Part shown: in pieces, positions 16,844 through 25,890 of the stretch
How positions within the stretch are numbered: position 1 is the first letter of the stretch
How the letters are laid out: each line of letters opens with the position of its first letter
Assembly (NCBI RefSeq): GCF_900108395.1
Contig: NZ_FNXE01000007.1
Span: 23,702 to 87,701, forward strand
DNA: 64,000 nucleotides
Reading direction: 5' to 3'
Origin: Paenimyroides marinum
GTDB taxonomy: Bacteria > Bacteroidota > Bacteroidia > Flavobacteriales > Flavobacteriaceae
Notes under the pieces: generated by a model
What the model was told of the DNA's origin: nothing
What the model saw: the letters and a program-made list of their open reading frames with translations, nothing else
Databases searched by the model: none
Made by a program: the position numbers and the translations under genes

Positions 16844-18697
16844 TTATCGAACGGTCAATTGATTTTTTGAAACTCTGTGATTAAAAGATTGTATATAGGC
16901 TTTTATAAAACGCTCCATTTTTTCTTTTGTTTCAGGTTCTTTTTCAATTATATTTTCTTTTAAAAGCGGATCTTTTTTCCAATTGTAAAGTCCTATAGTC
17001 TTGGTTCCGTCGAACGCCAGGTAATAATCGCCCATTTCCAGATTATAGATATTATCCAGATAATTGACAACAAAATCTTGATTTGACTTATACGATTTTC
17101 CGTACGAAACTAATTTGGTATTTAACTGAAGATAATCAACCAAGCTTGGCAAAATATCTATTTGCTGAAAATTTTTTTCATTAGTGGCGATCATTGTTTC
17201 ATCGCAGGGAACAAAAAACATAATAGGAATACGAAATTTTCCTACATTGTTTTTATACTTTGGTTCTTCACCAGTTGAAGAAGTGTGATCTGACGTAATA
17301 ACAAAAATGGTATTGTTAAACCACGGTTTTTTTTCTGCCGATTCAAAGAATCTTTTTAAAGCATAATCGGCATAAGCGATTGATTCGTGAATTTCGGTTG
17401 ATCCTTTTGGAAATTTTCCTTTATATTTTTCGGGAATTGTAAAAGGTGCGTGTGATGAAATGGTAAATAAAGTGGTGAAAAACGGTTGTTTAAAAGTGGT
17501 TAATTCTTTAGCGAAAAATTGTAAAAAATCTTCATCGAAAACGCCCCATTTTCCATCGAAAGATTCGGGACCTTTATATTCGTTTTTCCCGTAATAACGA
17601 TCGAATCCTGCAACATCTGCATATTGATCAAAGTTTTGACTTCCGTTAAAAGCACCGTGGAAAAACGAAGTGTTGTACCCGTTGTCTTTTAATATTTTGG
17701 GTAATCCATAGACATTATTTACAGCATAACAAGATGAAATAAAGCTTTTGTTCATTAAACTTGGAACGCTTGAAAGAGTAGAGGGAACTGCATCAATTGA
17801 TAACTTTCCGTTAGCAAAACCATTTTCAAAAAAATAACTTTTCTGAATTAATGAATCTAAAAACGACGTTTGTCCACGTTGTATATTTTCTCTTCCAAAG
17901 CTTTCTAAAATCAATAAAACAACATTTTTTTTATTTGAATTTTCGTATGAAAACGATTGGATTGGATTAAAAATACGTTCCGCTTGCTTATCATCAAAAA
18001 AATGTACTTCTTTAAGATTGTTCTTTTTACTGAGTGTTTTCATTACTGTAAATGGTGTATTGAGAACCAAAGCAGAAGTTCCGATAGGTCCATATTCAGA
18101 AGCGTCAACAATTCTAAGAGGTTTACGATCAATACCCCGACCGGCTGTAAAGAGTAAAATTACCGTGAATAATAAACTTGTGGTTGAAACGAAATTCGAA
18201 GATGTTTTTACATTTCGATACTTTATTTGCTTTAAACCAAGCCAGAATATAATAAAAGTTAAAGTAATAAAAAGTGGAATTTTCCAATAATCGACAAAAT
18301 AAGATGCGATCAGTCCACCTATTTCATTAGTCATTCCTTCAGCTGTAATCATCGAGAACGAGCTTCTTCTTCCCACAAATCTAAAATATTCATAATCAAT
18401 GAAATTCAGACAAATAAAAATTCCGTTAACTAAAAAGAAACTTATAAAAAGGCTATTTTGATACATTTTGTTAGTCTGAAATTTTCCGGGAATTAAATGA
18501 AAAACAGCAAATAATATATTAATATAGCCTAATACCGATAGATCAAATATAAGTCCGCCAATAAATACGTTGCTACTTATTTCAGGGAAAAAAGATTGGT
18601 TATAAAGATAAAATCCTACTCTGATAAGTTGATAAATAACTACTAGTAAAAGAAATCTCTGGATAAATAAAGTAAGCGTATTTTTAGTTTTGTTCAT
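16844..18697 (-). CDS. LTA-synthase-like membrane sulfatase/phosphoglycerol transferase
   Basis: 617 residues from the ATG at 18697; a TTG eight codons earlier is less likely. Five membrane segments (about 8-31, 43-66, 81-99, 139-157 and 168-185) precede an alkaline-phosphatase-superfamily domain. Its metal and nucleophile positions are visible: VVLLILESFG (E265), GKLSIDAVPS (S300 where LtaS has a threonine nucleophile), SSHAPF, and VITSDHTSS near the second metal site. Related Gram-negative enzymes put phosphoethanolamine or phosphoglycerol on LPS core or periplasmic glycans, and location beside LPS genes fits that. The exact donor and acceptor are unknown. Confidence 0.85.
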   Translation of the reverse strand: MNKTKNTLTLFIQRFLLLVVIYQLIRVGFYLYNQSFFPEISSNVFIGGLIFDLSVLGYINILFAVFHLIPGKFQTNKMYQNSLFISFFLVNGIFICLNFIDYEYFRFVGRRSSFSMITAEGMTNEIGGLIASYFVDYWKIPLFITLTFIIFWLGLKQIKYRNVKTSSNFVSTTSLLFTVILLFTAGRGIDRKPLRIVDASEYGPIGTSALVLNTPFTVMKTLSKKNNLKEVHFFDDKQAERIFNPIQSFSYENSNKKNVVLLILESFGRENIQRGQTSFLDSLIQKSYFFENGFANGKLSIDAVPSTLSSVPSLMNKSFISSCYAVNNVYGLPKILKDNGYNTSFFHGAFNGSQNFDQYADVAGFDRYYGKNEYKGPESFDGKWGVFDEDFLQFFAKELTTFKQPFFTTLFTISSHAPFTIPEKYKGKFPKGSTEIHESIAYADYALKRFFESAEKKPWFNNTIFVITSDHTSSTGEEPKYKNNVGKFRIPIMFFVPCDETMIATNEKNFQQIDILPSLVDYLQLNTKLVSYGKSYKSNQDFVVNYLDNIYNLEMGDYYLAFDGTKTIGLYNWKKDPLLKENIIEKEPETKEKMERFIKAYIQSFNHRVSKNQLTVR

Positions 18698-18820
18698 GAT
18701 TTTTACCAAATTGAGCGGCAAAAATCCGATTTTATAAAAACTTAACCAAAAAATAATATTAGAAATGTTTTATTAATAAAAATAATTAAATAAGTTATAA
18801 GCTTTTATTTTTCTATAACA

Positions 18821-18849
18821 AAAAAGGAACTTTTTTAAAGTTCCTTTTT
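18821..18849 (-). terminator. Terminator after the 70-residue protein gene
   Basis: AAAAAGGAACTTT (18821-18833) pairs with AAAGTTCCTTTTT (18837-18849) around three T. It is symmetric and could also stop plus-strand transcripts. Confidence 0.85.
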
Positions 18850-18855
18850 TTGACA

Positions 18856-19068
18856 TTATATTTTAATATAATTTACTTCGTTTTCGTATGATCGAACAGC
18901 ACCACCTTTTAATACCACGATTAATCTGCCTTCATCGCTCCATCGTGCAGTTTCCACTTCTTCTCCTACAAAAAGTTCCAATTCTTTTCCGTTTTCGTCA
19001 ATAACGTATAAAAACTGACCGTTTATTCTAAAATTATTTGACTTTTTAAAATTTTCTGTAAATTCCAT
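18856..19068 (-). CDS. Conserved-looking 70-residue protein of unknown function
   Basis: A short, strongly coding-like frame: a charged N-terminus (MEFTENFKKSNNFRING) followed by five probable beta strands (QFLYVIDENGKELELFVGE, EVETARWSDEGRLIVVL, GGAVRSYENEVNYIKI). This looks like a small all-beta, SH3- or KTSC-like fold. It has no signal peptide, so it is probably cytoplasmic. The family is not recognised. It diverges from ettA and ends directly before a strong terminator, so it is a single-gene unit. Confidence 0.7.
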   Translation of the reverse strand: MEFTENFKKSNNFRINGQFLYVIDENGKELELFVGEEVETARWSDEGRLIVVLKGGAVRSYENEVNYIKI

Positions 19069-19152
19069 ATCTATATATTTTAATCGTAAAAATACAAAAT
19101 GCTTTTTAATTGCAAGCAGATTAATTTATTTTATTAAACCAATTTTAAGTGG

Positions 19153-19160
19153 TATTTTTG
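19153..19160 (+). promoter_or_regulatory. -7 box TATTTTTG for ettA
   Basis: Exact TAnnTTTG match 29 bases before the ettA ATG. No TTG at 17-23 bp upstream. Confidence 0.5.
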
Positions 19161-19189
19161 AAATTCATATAACATTTGTTAAAAATATT

Positions 19190-20878
19190 ATGTCAGACGA
19201 TAAAAAAGTAATTTTTTCTATGTCGAAAGTAAGTAAAACCTACTCATCGACAAACAAAACAGTGCTTAAAGATATTTATTTAAGCTTTTTTTATGGAGCT
19301 AAAATCGGAATTTTAGGTTTAAACGGTTCTGGTAAATCATCCTTGTTAAAAATTATTGCGGGCGTTGATAAAAACTATCAGGGCGATGTGGTTTTTGCAC
19401 CGGGTTACACTGTGGGCTATTTAGAGCAGGAGCCTCAGTTAGATGAAAGTAAAACCGTAATTGAAGTGGTTCGTGAAGGAATGGCTGAAATTGTTGCAGT
19501 TTTAGACGAGTTCAACCAGATTAATGATATGTTTGGTTTGCCTGAAGTGTATGAAGATGCCGATAAAATGCAGAAATTAATGGATCGTCAGGCTGATTTA
19601 CAAGATAAAATTGATGCTGTAGGCGGTTGGGAATTAGACAATAAATTAGAAGTGGCCATGGACGCGCTTCGCTGTCCGGAACCCGGCACCCCAATTTCAG
19701 TACTTTCAGGCGGTGAACGTCGTCGTGTGGCATTATGCCGTTTGTTGTTACAAGAACCTGATGTGTTGTTGCTCGATGAGCCTACCAACCACTTAGATGC
19801 AGAATCGGTTCACTGGTTAGAACAACATTTACAGCAATATAAAGGAACCATTATTGCCGTAACCCACGACCGTTATTTCTTGGATAATGTTGCCGGATGG
19901 ATTTTGGAATTAGACAGAGGAGAAGGAATTCCGTGGAAAGGAAATTATTCTTCGTGGCTGGATCAAAAAGCAAAACGCTTGGAACAGGAAGAAAAAACCG
20001 CATCGAAACGCAGAAAAACGTTGGAACGTGAGTTAGATTGGGTGCGACAGGGAGCCAAAGGCCGTCAAACCAAACAAAAGGCACGTTTACAAAATTATGA
20101 TCGTTTGTTGAATGAAGATCAAAAACAGTTAGAAGAAAAGCTGGAAATCTATATTCCAAATGGTCCGCGTTTAGGAACAAATGTCATCGAAGCAAAGAAT
20201 GTAGCAAAAGCATTTGGCGATAAAATTTTGTATGATAATCTGAATTTCACACTGCCTCAAGCAGGTATCGTTGGAATCATTGGTCCTAACGGAGCGGGTA
20301 AATCGACTATTTTCAGAATGATTATGGATGAAGAAACACCCGATGCCGGTGAATTTGTAGTGGGTGATACAGTGAAAATTGCCTATGTAGATCAATCGCA
20401 TAAAAACATCGATCCTGAAAAGTCTATTTATGAAAATTTCTCCGAAGGTCAGGAATTAATCATGATGGGTGGTCGTCAGGTAAATGCACGTGCGTATTTA
20501 TCTCGATTTAATTTTGGCGGATCGGATCAAAACAAAAAAGTTTCAGCATTATCTGGCGGAGAAAGAAACCGCTTGCATTTAGCAATGACTTTGAAAGAAG
20601 AAGGAAATGTTTTGTTGTTAGATGAGCCTACAAATGATTTGGATATTAATACGCTTCGTGCCTTAGAAGAAGGTTTGGAGAATTTTGCAGGTTGTGCCGT
20701 AATTATTTCCCATGACCGTTGGTTTTTAGACCGTGTGTGTACACACATTCTAGCATTTGAAGGCGATTCTGAAGTTTATTTCTTTGAAGGATCTTTCTCT
20801 GAATACGAAGAAAACCGTAGAAAACGTTTAGGTGATGTAGCACCAACCAGAATCAAATATAAAAAACTGGTACGATAA
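19190..20878 (+). CDS. ettA: Energy-dependent translational throttle protein EttA (ABC-F ATPase)
   Basis: 562 residues, near the 555 typical of EttA. There are two ABC cassettes without membrane segments: Walker A GLNGSGKS at 43-50 and GPNGAGKS near 363, signatures LSGGERRRVAL and LSGGERNRLHLA, and Walker B LLLDEPTNHLDA and LLLDEPTNDLDI. The linker between them is the basic P-site-tRNA interaction motif (EREL DWVRQGAKGRQTKQKARL region, about 280-305). Family knowledge: it binds the ribosomal E site and gates the first peptide bond according to the ATP/ADP ratio. It is monocistronic, with its own promoter box and terminator. Confidence 0.96.
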   Translation: MSDDKKVIFSMSKVSKTYSSTNKTVLKDIYLSFFYGAKIGILGLNGSGKSSLLKIIAGVDKNYQGDVVFAPGYTVGYLEQEPQLDESKTVIEVVREGMAEIVAVLDEFNQINDMFGLPEVYEDADKMQKLMDRQADLQDKIDAVGGWELDNKLEVAMDALRCPEPGTPISVLSGGERRRVALCRLLLQEPDVLLLDEPTNHLDAESVHWLEQHLQQYKGTIIAVTHDRYFLDNVAGWILELDRGEGIPWKGNYSSWLDQKAKRLEQEEKTASKRRKTLERELDWVRQGAKGRQTKQKARLQNYDRLLNEDQKQLEEKLEIYIPNGPRLGTNVIEAKNVAKAFGDKILYDNLNFTLPQAGIVGIIGPNGAGKSTIFRMIMDEETPDAGEFVVGDTVKIAYVDQSHKNIDPEKSIYENFSEGQELIMMGGRQVNARAYLSRFNFGGSDQNKKVSALSGGERNRLHLAMTLKEEGNVLLLDEPTNDLDINTLRALEEGLENFAGCAVIISHDRWFLDRVCTHILAFEGDSEVYFFEGSFSEYEENRRKRLGDVAPTRIKYKKLVR

Positions 20879-20881
20879 TAT

Positions 20882-20909
20882 AAAATCCGGTCGTTAGATC
20901 GGATTTTTT
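20882..20909 (+). terminator. ettA terminator
   Basis: AAAATCCG (20882-20889) pairs with CGGATTTT (20900-20907), followed by TT. Confidence 0.8.
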
Positions 20910-20974
20910 GTTTCAATACGATCAACTTATTCTTAATAAAAACTTTGTAACTTTAAACCCTAAAACGAAATAAA

Positions 20975-22147
20975 ATGAACTATATATTATACGATGGAAG
21001 TGTACGCAATGCTTTGCTTCCATTTACGTTTACCCGCCCGGTTGCCGATATACGTGTTGGAATTTTAACGATTCGTGAAAAATGGGAAAAATATTTGGGA
21101 ACCACAACAACTACGGTAACCGAAGAATATTTATCAGACAAATACCCAATGGTTGAAATGCCTGAAAACATAATGATAAACGCATCGTTTTGTCCGAATG
21201 AGATTTTAGTGGAAATGATTCAGTTTTTACAACCCAATCAGGCAATTGTTAAAAACGACGAAATCATTGCTTTTTTTACAACCGATGAACAGGAAGAAGT
21301 AAATTTTGAAAACTATGAATTGATTGAATTGGAAGAAGATTGTCTTCAAATTGAACACACATGGGATATTTTTCAAAAAAATGATCAGGCAATCCGCGAT
21401 GATTTTGAGTTACTTACCCAAGATCGTAAATCTCAGCCCATTCCTGCAACTGTGAATGTTTTAGGAGCTGAAAATATTTTTATTGAAAAAGGATCGGTTC
21501 TGAACTTTTGTACGTTAAATGCTACTACCGGACCAATATATATAGGTGCTTATACAGAAATTATGGAAGGATCTGTAATTCGCGGTCCGTTTGCTTTATG
21601 CGATCATGCACAGGTAAAACTGGCAACAAAGATTTATGGAGCAACCACCGTGGGACCTCATTGCAGAGTAGGAGGTGAGGTAAACAATTCAGTTTTTTTT
21701 GCATATTCAAACAAAGGACACGATGGATTTTTAGGAAATGCTGTTTTGGGTGAATGGTGTAATATTGGGGCAGACAGTAATAATTCTAATCTTAAAAATA
21801 ATTACGAACCGGTAAAATTATGGAACTATGAAACCGAATGTTTTGAAAATACCGGGTTGCAGTTTTGTGGCTTAATGATGGGAGATCACAGCAAATGTGG
21901 AATCAATACCATGTTTAATACAGGAACGGTTGTTGGCGTTGCAGCTAATATTTTCGGAGCTGGTTTTCCGCGCAATTATATTCCAAATTTTACTTGGGGT
22001 GGTGCTCAGGGAACGCAGGCTTATTTACCCAATAAAGCTTTTGAAACTGCCAAAATTGTTATGAGTCGCAGAAATGTTGATTTTACAGCTTTGGATGAAG
22101 ATATTTTAACGCATATTTTTAACGAAACAAAAGAATGGCAGAAATAA
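20975..22147 (+). CDS. GlmU-like sugar nucleotidyltransferase with left-handed beta-helix
   Basis: 390 residues. The N-terminus YILYDGSVRNALLPFTFTRPVADIRVGI is the Bacteroidota GlmU-family variant of a nucleotidyltransferase start. From about residue 165 the chain is hexapeptide repeats of a left-handed beta-helix (GPIYIGAYTEIMEGSVIRGP, GATTVGPHCRVGGEVNNS), then VLGEWCNIGADSNNSNLKNNY and GDHSKCGINTMFNTGTVVG, as in GlmU acyltransferase halves. It probably makes or acts on a nucleotide-activated aminosugar. Whether both uridylyl- and acetyltransferase activities are present cannot be told, since the N-terminal part is divergent. It is a single-gene unit closed by a hairpin. Confidence 0.85.
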   Translation: MNYILYDGSVRNALLPFTFTRPVADIRVGILTIREKWEKYLGTTTTTVTEEYLSDKYPMVEMPENIMINASFCPNEILVEMIQFLQPNQAIVKNDEIIAFFTTDEQEEVNFENYELIELEEDCLQIEHTWDIFQKNDQAIRDDFELLTQDRKSQPIPATVNVLGAENIFIEKGSVLNFCTLNATTGPIYIGAYTEIMEGSVIRGPFALCDHAQVKLATKIYGATTVGPHCRVGGEVNNSVFFAYSNKGHDGFLGNAVLGEWCNIGADSNNSNLKNNYEPVKLWNYETECFENTGLQFCGLMMGDHSKCGINTMFNTGTVVGVAANIFGAGFPRNYIPNFTWGGAQGTQAYLPNKAFETAKIVMSRRNVDFTALDEDILTHIFNETKEWQK

Positions 22148-22150
22148 AAT

Positions 22151-22174
22151 AAAGCAGTGAATTTTCACTGCTTT
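22151..22174. terminator. Bidirectional terminator
   Basis: AAAGCAGTGAA (22151-22161) pairs perfectly with TTCACTGCTTT (22164-22174). It lies between convergent genes and touches the last base of the minus-strand stop codon. Confidence 0.85.
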
Positions 22175-22827
22175 TATTGTTTTAAGCTTTGTTTTATTGA
22201 TGGAAATTCAGGCTCATCAGTAAAATATTCTTGACCAAAATACTCAACATCTAAAACATAATCTTCATTAACAGGATAAATGCTATTCATTTTAGCAAAC
22301 GAATAATAGTAATAGTCAACCCACAACATTTTTTTAGTTTCAGGTGTTTCAATGAAATGTTCTGGTTTAAAATACTTTTTTACGTTTTCTATTTCATCGG
22401 AACTCATATTTGAAATATCATATATAGAATAGCGTTCTACAGATTCTATTTTATTATCTTTATTTAAATAATAGATTGATTTATACCACATTTCACAATC
22501 TGTTGCAACAGGAAATTCATTAGATTGATAAAGGGGTTCTACAATTTTATTGTCGTAGTATTCAAAAGTTACTTTGTTTGCTAAATAACATACATAATCT
22601 TCAAAAAGTTTGTTGTCTTTTAAAAACTCTAATGCTGTAACCCTTCCTTTGTCATCAACATATTCCTTTAATATAAAATCTTTTTCTGGGTTTTTCTTTG
22701 TATTCCACTCAATAATGTCCCAATCTGATGCTGTGGGTAAATATTCGTGATACAATATTTTTTGTCCGTAAGAATTATTGATTGCAAATGCTAGAAAGAA
22801 AAGGTAACGTATGTTGAAAAACTTCAT
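22174..22827 (-). CDS. Secreted protein of unknown function
   Basis: 217 residues. The N-terminus (MKFFNIRYLFFLAFAINNSYGQ) is a Sec signal peptide with likely cleavage before the QKILYHEYLP segment. The mature chain is acidic and tyrosine-rich, with repeated charged stretches and no recognised domain. It begins 14 bases after the Omp85-like gene and reads the same way, so it is probably co-expressed and exported to the periplasm. A partner role for that outer membrane protein is only an inference from position. Confidence 0.65.
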   Translation of the reverse strand: MKFFNIRYLFFLAFAINNSYGQKILYHEYLPTASDWDIIEWNTKKNPEKDFILKEYVDDKGRVTALEFLKDNKLFEDYVCYLANKVTFEYYDNKIVEPLYQSNEFPVATDCEMWYKSIYYLNKDNKIESVERYSIYDISNMSSDEIENVKKYFKPEHFIETPETKKMLWVDYYYYSFAKMNSIYPVNEDYVLDVEYFGQEYFTDEPEFPSIKQSLKQ

Positions 22828-22841
22828 GATGAGTGTGATTT

Positions 22842-24689
22842 TTAATTATAAGGCACTACTTCAGGTTTGCCGTAATCAAATTGTTGCAGGTTAAAATTGG
22901 TATTTCGTAGGTTATTGGTTTTGAATATGTTGTGTCCGTTGCCCGGAATACTTGGATAAAAGGCCAATGAAAGCTGAAAGTTGTTAAAAACCAGGTAATC
23001 GTTACTAATTACAACACCCAAACCAATTTTACTGTACATATCTTTGGTAACAAAAGTGTTGTCGTTATCGCCCATAAATCCTAACGAAGTACTGAAAAAC
23101 GGACTAAATCTAAATCCTAAAAGTTCATACGGAGCGTATGATTGTATCTGGAAGTTCAGTAAAACTTTCTTCGTACCACGCAATTCATAACTGTCAAATC
23201 CATCAATACCATAAGAACCGTTCAAAGTGATTTTATCCATTGCATAATCCCAACGGTTTAGTCCGATAACGATTTCAGGATTGAAAAAATGTCTGAAACG
23301 CCATTTACCTAAATGATATAATTTAGAAAAATACAAGCCTTCTATCCTAAAAACACCTTCTTCAAAACGTTTGTTGTTGCTGTTAATGAACGTTCCGTAT
23401 TGAATTTCGCCACCAAAATACCCGTGCCTAGTATATTTTCCCAGGGCAAACTGTGCACCAATGTATGGTCTGTTTACGTTGTTTTTTTGTTGAAAACCAC
23501 CGGTTAACATAAATGTTTTACCCACAGCAATATCTTCTATCAAATCATAATAAAAAATATAACGGTCTTGAACATAATTAATTGATGCCAGTCCCACAGT
23601 TGCCAGGTATGTTTTTTGATCGGTATAGTAATTATAAGGATCGTATTCACCTAACGGATGTTCCAGATAATTTTTTGAATAATACCGTAACGATGTGATC
23701 AGATTTGTTTGAACCTTATGCAGATTGTTGTATCGGTAATACAAAGGCTTTGAATGACCAATCCACATATCAAAATCATTCGATTTAAAATTTTCCAGTT
23801 TGCGGATTCCTTCAAAATCGGGAACAGAGTCACGGACAGATGTCTGATACATGGTAAAACCACCCGCCCAGCGCGTCATTGGAGTGTAAAACCTACGGTT
23901 TATGTATAGCTGTTTAATGTAATTTTCGGCTAAATCAATATTGTAATAAACACCGGCATCAATAAAGGTTTGGGCAATATTATTTACTTGATATTGTGCA
24001 CGGTAAGCATGCTGCCCTTCTCTAAACCGGGTACGGTACTGATTGTTGAAATAGTGACCTAAACCGGCAAAATTGCGGTTGGTTAAACTTAATCGGGCAC
24101 TTGATGTTGATAATGATCCGGTGGGATACCAGCTCCAGGCATCTAAAACTTTTATACTGATATCGACTGAATCTGAGGTATCTGAAATGGCAACGGGGCG
24201 TACCGAAACCCGGCGAATGTATCGCTGTGTACGCAGTAAACGTTCAGATTCCTGCATTTTTATGGAATCTAAAAGTTGGTTTCGTTTAAATAACAAAAGG
24301 CTGCGAACAGTAAATTGTTTGGTTTTTAAATGCAGCCGGTTTCCTAATTTTTCTACCTGCTTTTTAGGAACACGCGTTGAATCATAAATAGAAAAGCCAA
24401 AGGGATCAAAAGTTTCTATGTGAATGTTTCGAATGATTTTTCCCTGAAATTTTTCAAAATCATAATCAATATCCGATTGTTTAACCGCTTGTATGTTTGT
24501 ATTAACATCTGATACTTTTTTCCGGAACAGTAGCTTATGTAACTGTTGGGTTAAGTTGCTTTTTTTTGATAAATCTTCAATTTTTTCCATTTGCTTATGG
24601 GTAGCATTAATACTGTCATTCGTTTGGGCAAACGTATCACAACAGCATAAGCAATTAAAGAAAACTAAAAACAGAAGATATTTTTTCAA
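22842..24689 (-). CDS. Omp85-like outer membrane beta-barrel protein
   Basis: 615 residues read from a TTG start. An in-frame stop lies four codons upstream and no ATG occurs before the signal peptide (MKKYLLFLVFF..., cleavage likely after FAQ). After a short linker there is one POTRA-like unit (about 75-175: KIIRNIHIETFDPFG, LLLFKRNQLLD, QRYIRRVSVRPVA, VDISIKVLDAWSW). The rest is alternating-strand barrel sequence with aromatic girdles, ending in a terminal strand region (about 190-615). Omp85 relatives insert or export proteins or lipids at the outer membrane. This one is too short and has too few POTRA units to be BamA, so its substrate is unknown. A small secreted protein follows at 14 bases. 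Confidence 0.7.
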   Translation of the reverse strand: MKKYLLFLVFFNCLCCCDTFAQTNDSINATHKQMEKIEDLSKKSNLTQQLHKLLFRKKVSDVNTNIQAVKQSDIDYDFEKFQGKIIRNIHIETFDPFGFSIYDSTRVPKKQVEKLGNRLHLKTKQFTVRSLLLFKRNQLLDSIKMQESERLLRTQRYIRRVSVRPVAISDTSDSVDISIKVLDAWSWYPTGSLSTSSARLSLTNRNFAGLGHYFNNQYRTRFREGQHAYRAQYQVNNIAQTFIDAGVYYNIDLAENYIKQLYINRRFYTPMTRWAGGFTMYQTSVRDSVPDFEGIRKLENFKSNDFDMWIGHSKPLYYRYNNLHKVQTNLITSLRYYSKNYLEHPLGEYDPYNYYTDQKTYLATVGLASINYVQDRYIFYYDLIEDIAVGKTFMLTGGFQQKNNVNRPYIGAQFALGKYTRHGYFGGEIQYGTFINSNNKRFEEGVFRIEGLYFSKLYHLGKWRFRHFFNPEIVIGLNRWDYAMDKITLNGSYGIDGFDSYELRGTKKVLLNFQIQSYAPYELLGFRFSPFFSTSLGFMGDNDNTFVTKDMYSKIGLGVVISNDYLVFNNFQLSLAFYPSIPGNGHNIFKTNNLRNTNFNLQQFDYGKPEVVPYN

Positions 24690-24740
24690 GGCTTTATTTT
24701 AAAGCATTAAAGTACTAAAAGTTTTTAAATATGAAAATAA

Positions 24741-25187
24741 TCAGGTATTAATTTCTAAATCTCTGATATAATCTTCGTATTCATAGAAAAACAATTCGAA
24801 CTGAGTCATTTTATCGGCAAAAAAATCATAAATTTCCTGCCATGAAGTTTTATTGTTCACGCTTACTTTTTTATCGATATCAATCCAGATCCGACTGATT
24901 AGTTTTCCGTTGGGCAGGTAATAATTGCGTTCAAAGATGGCATCACTTAAAAATTCTTCCAACAAAATACTTTTTAACGATTCTATTTTTTCGTAATAAA
25001 TCTTGCGTTTTTCTTCGTCTTTTGGTTCAATTTCCAGGGCAACCTGTGCGGTTTTGTTATCCACATAAAACTTAAAGGCAACATCTTTAATTCTGGTATT
25101 ATGCAACAACCATTTTCGCGGATAAGTATTGGCAAAACCCGTCCAGAAATCTTTTTTTATTTGCAGTGCTTCTTCTTTGCTAAACAT
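24741..25187 (-). CDS. DUF4268 domain protein
   Basis: 148 residues covering one full DUF4268 domain: FWTGFANTYPRKWLLHNTRI, VAFKFYVDNKTAQVALEIEPKDEEKR, IFERNYYLPNGKLISRIWI, and a C-terminal helix with MTQFELFFYEYEDYIRDL. The family is a predicted nuclease-like alpha/beta domain often found in Bacteroidota as a stand-alone protein; its role is unknown. The protein has no signal peptide and is probably cytoplasmic. Its start codon lies 29 bases from the divergent Nudix gene start. Confidence 0.8.
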   Translation of the reverse strand: MFSKEEALQIKKDFWTGFANTYPRKWLLHNTRIKDVAFKFYVDNKTAQVALEIEPKDEEKRKIYYEKIESLKSILLEEFLSDAIFERNYYLPNGKLISRIWIDIDKKVSVNNKTSWQEIYDFFADKMTQFELFFYEYEDYIRDLEINT

Positions 25188-25216
25188 TGTTTATCTTTAA
25201 ATATATTTTAAGGGTT

Positions 25217-25855
25217 ATGTATTTTGAACAGTTTTTAAATAAAATAGATGTAGTAGCTAAACAGTCTCTATTTGCATTAGATGCTCATTTAAAAATGGCA
25301 CCGCTTGAACGTGTTCAATACCTTCAAAATTACGATTATTCTGTACATAAACCTAAAGCATCGGCAGTTTTAAGCTTGTTTTATCCAAAAAATAACAAGG
25401 TTCATTTGTTATTAATTGTCCGGGCGTCTTATCCGGGTGTGCATTCTTCGCAAATTGCTTTTCCGGGAGGGAAAAAAGAGATAACCGATAAAAATTTACA
25501 GGAAACCGCCCTGAGAGAAACCAATGAAGAAGTAGGGATAAACAGTGCCACGATTGAAATTGTTAAACAATGGAGCGATATTTACATACCGCCAAGTAAT
25601 TTTATGGTTTCCTCTTTTATGGGAATTGCCACCCGTACTCCCGAATTTATTTTACAACCAAGTGAAGTCAGCGCAGTCATTGAACTACCTGTTACCGATC
25701 TGCTAAACGATGCTTTGGTACAAAATGTAAAAATGTCAACTTCTTACGCCACAGATATTTTAGTGCCGGCGTTCGTTATTGAAGACCATATCGTTTGGGG
25801 TGCAACGGCAATGATTTTAAGTGAAATTAAAGAAACATTAAAAAGTGTTTATTGA
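25217..25855 (+). CDS. Nudix hydrolase, CoA pyrophosphatase (NudL-like)
   Basis: 212 residues from the ATG at 25217; a longer frame from 25187 overlaps the divergent gene's start. It has the CoA-hydrolase signature VRASYPGVHSSQIAFPGG followed by the Nudix box GGKKEITDK...RETNEEVGI. As in other CoA pyrophosphatases, an aspartate replaces the first box glutamate region while RETxEEVG is intact. It is expected to split CoA or acyl-CoA into phosphopantetheine and 3',5'-ADP. It is followed at once by the PlsC-type gene, a lipid-linked neighbour that would fit acyl-CoA turnover. Confidence 0.85.
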   Translation: MYFEQFLNKIDVVAKQSLFALDAHLKMAPLERVQYLQNYDYSVHKPKASAVLSLFYPKNNKVHLLLIVRASYPGVHSSQIAFPGGKKEITDKNLQETALRETNEEVGINSATIEIVKQWSDIYIPPSNFMVSSFMGIATRTPEFILQPSEVSAVIELPVTDLLNDALVQNVKMSTSYATDILVPAFVIEDHIVWGATAMILSEIKETLKSVY

Positions 25856-25890
25856 TTTCTTTTTATAATTTTACCGCAGATAAGAGAAAT

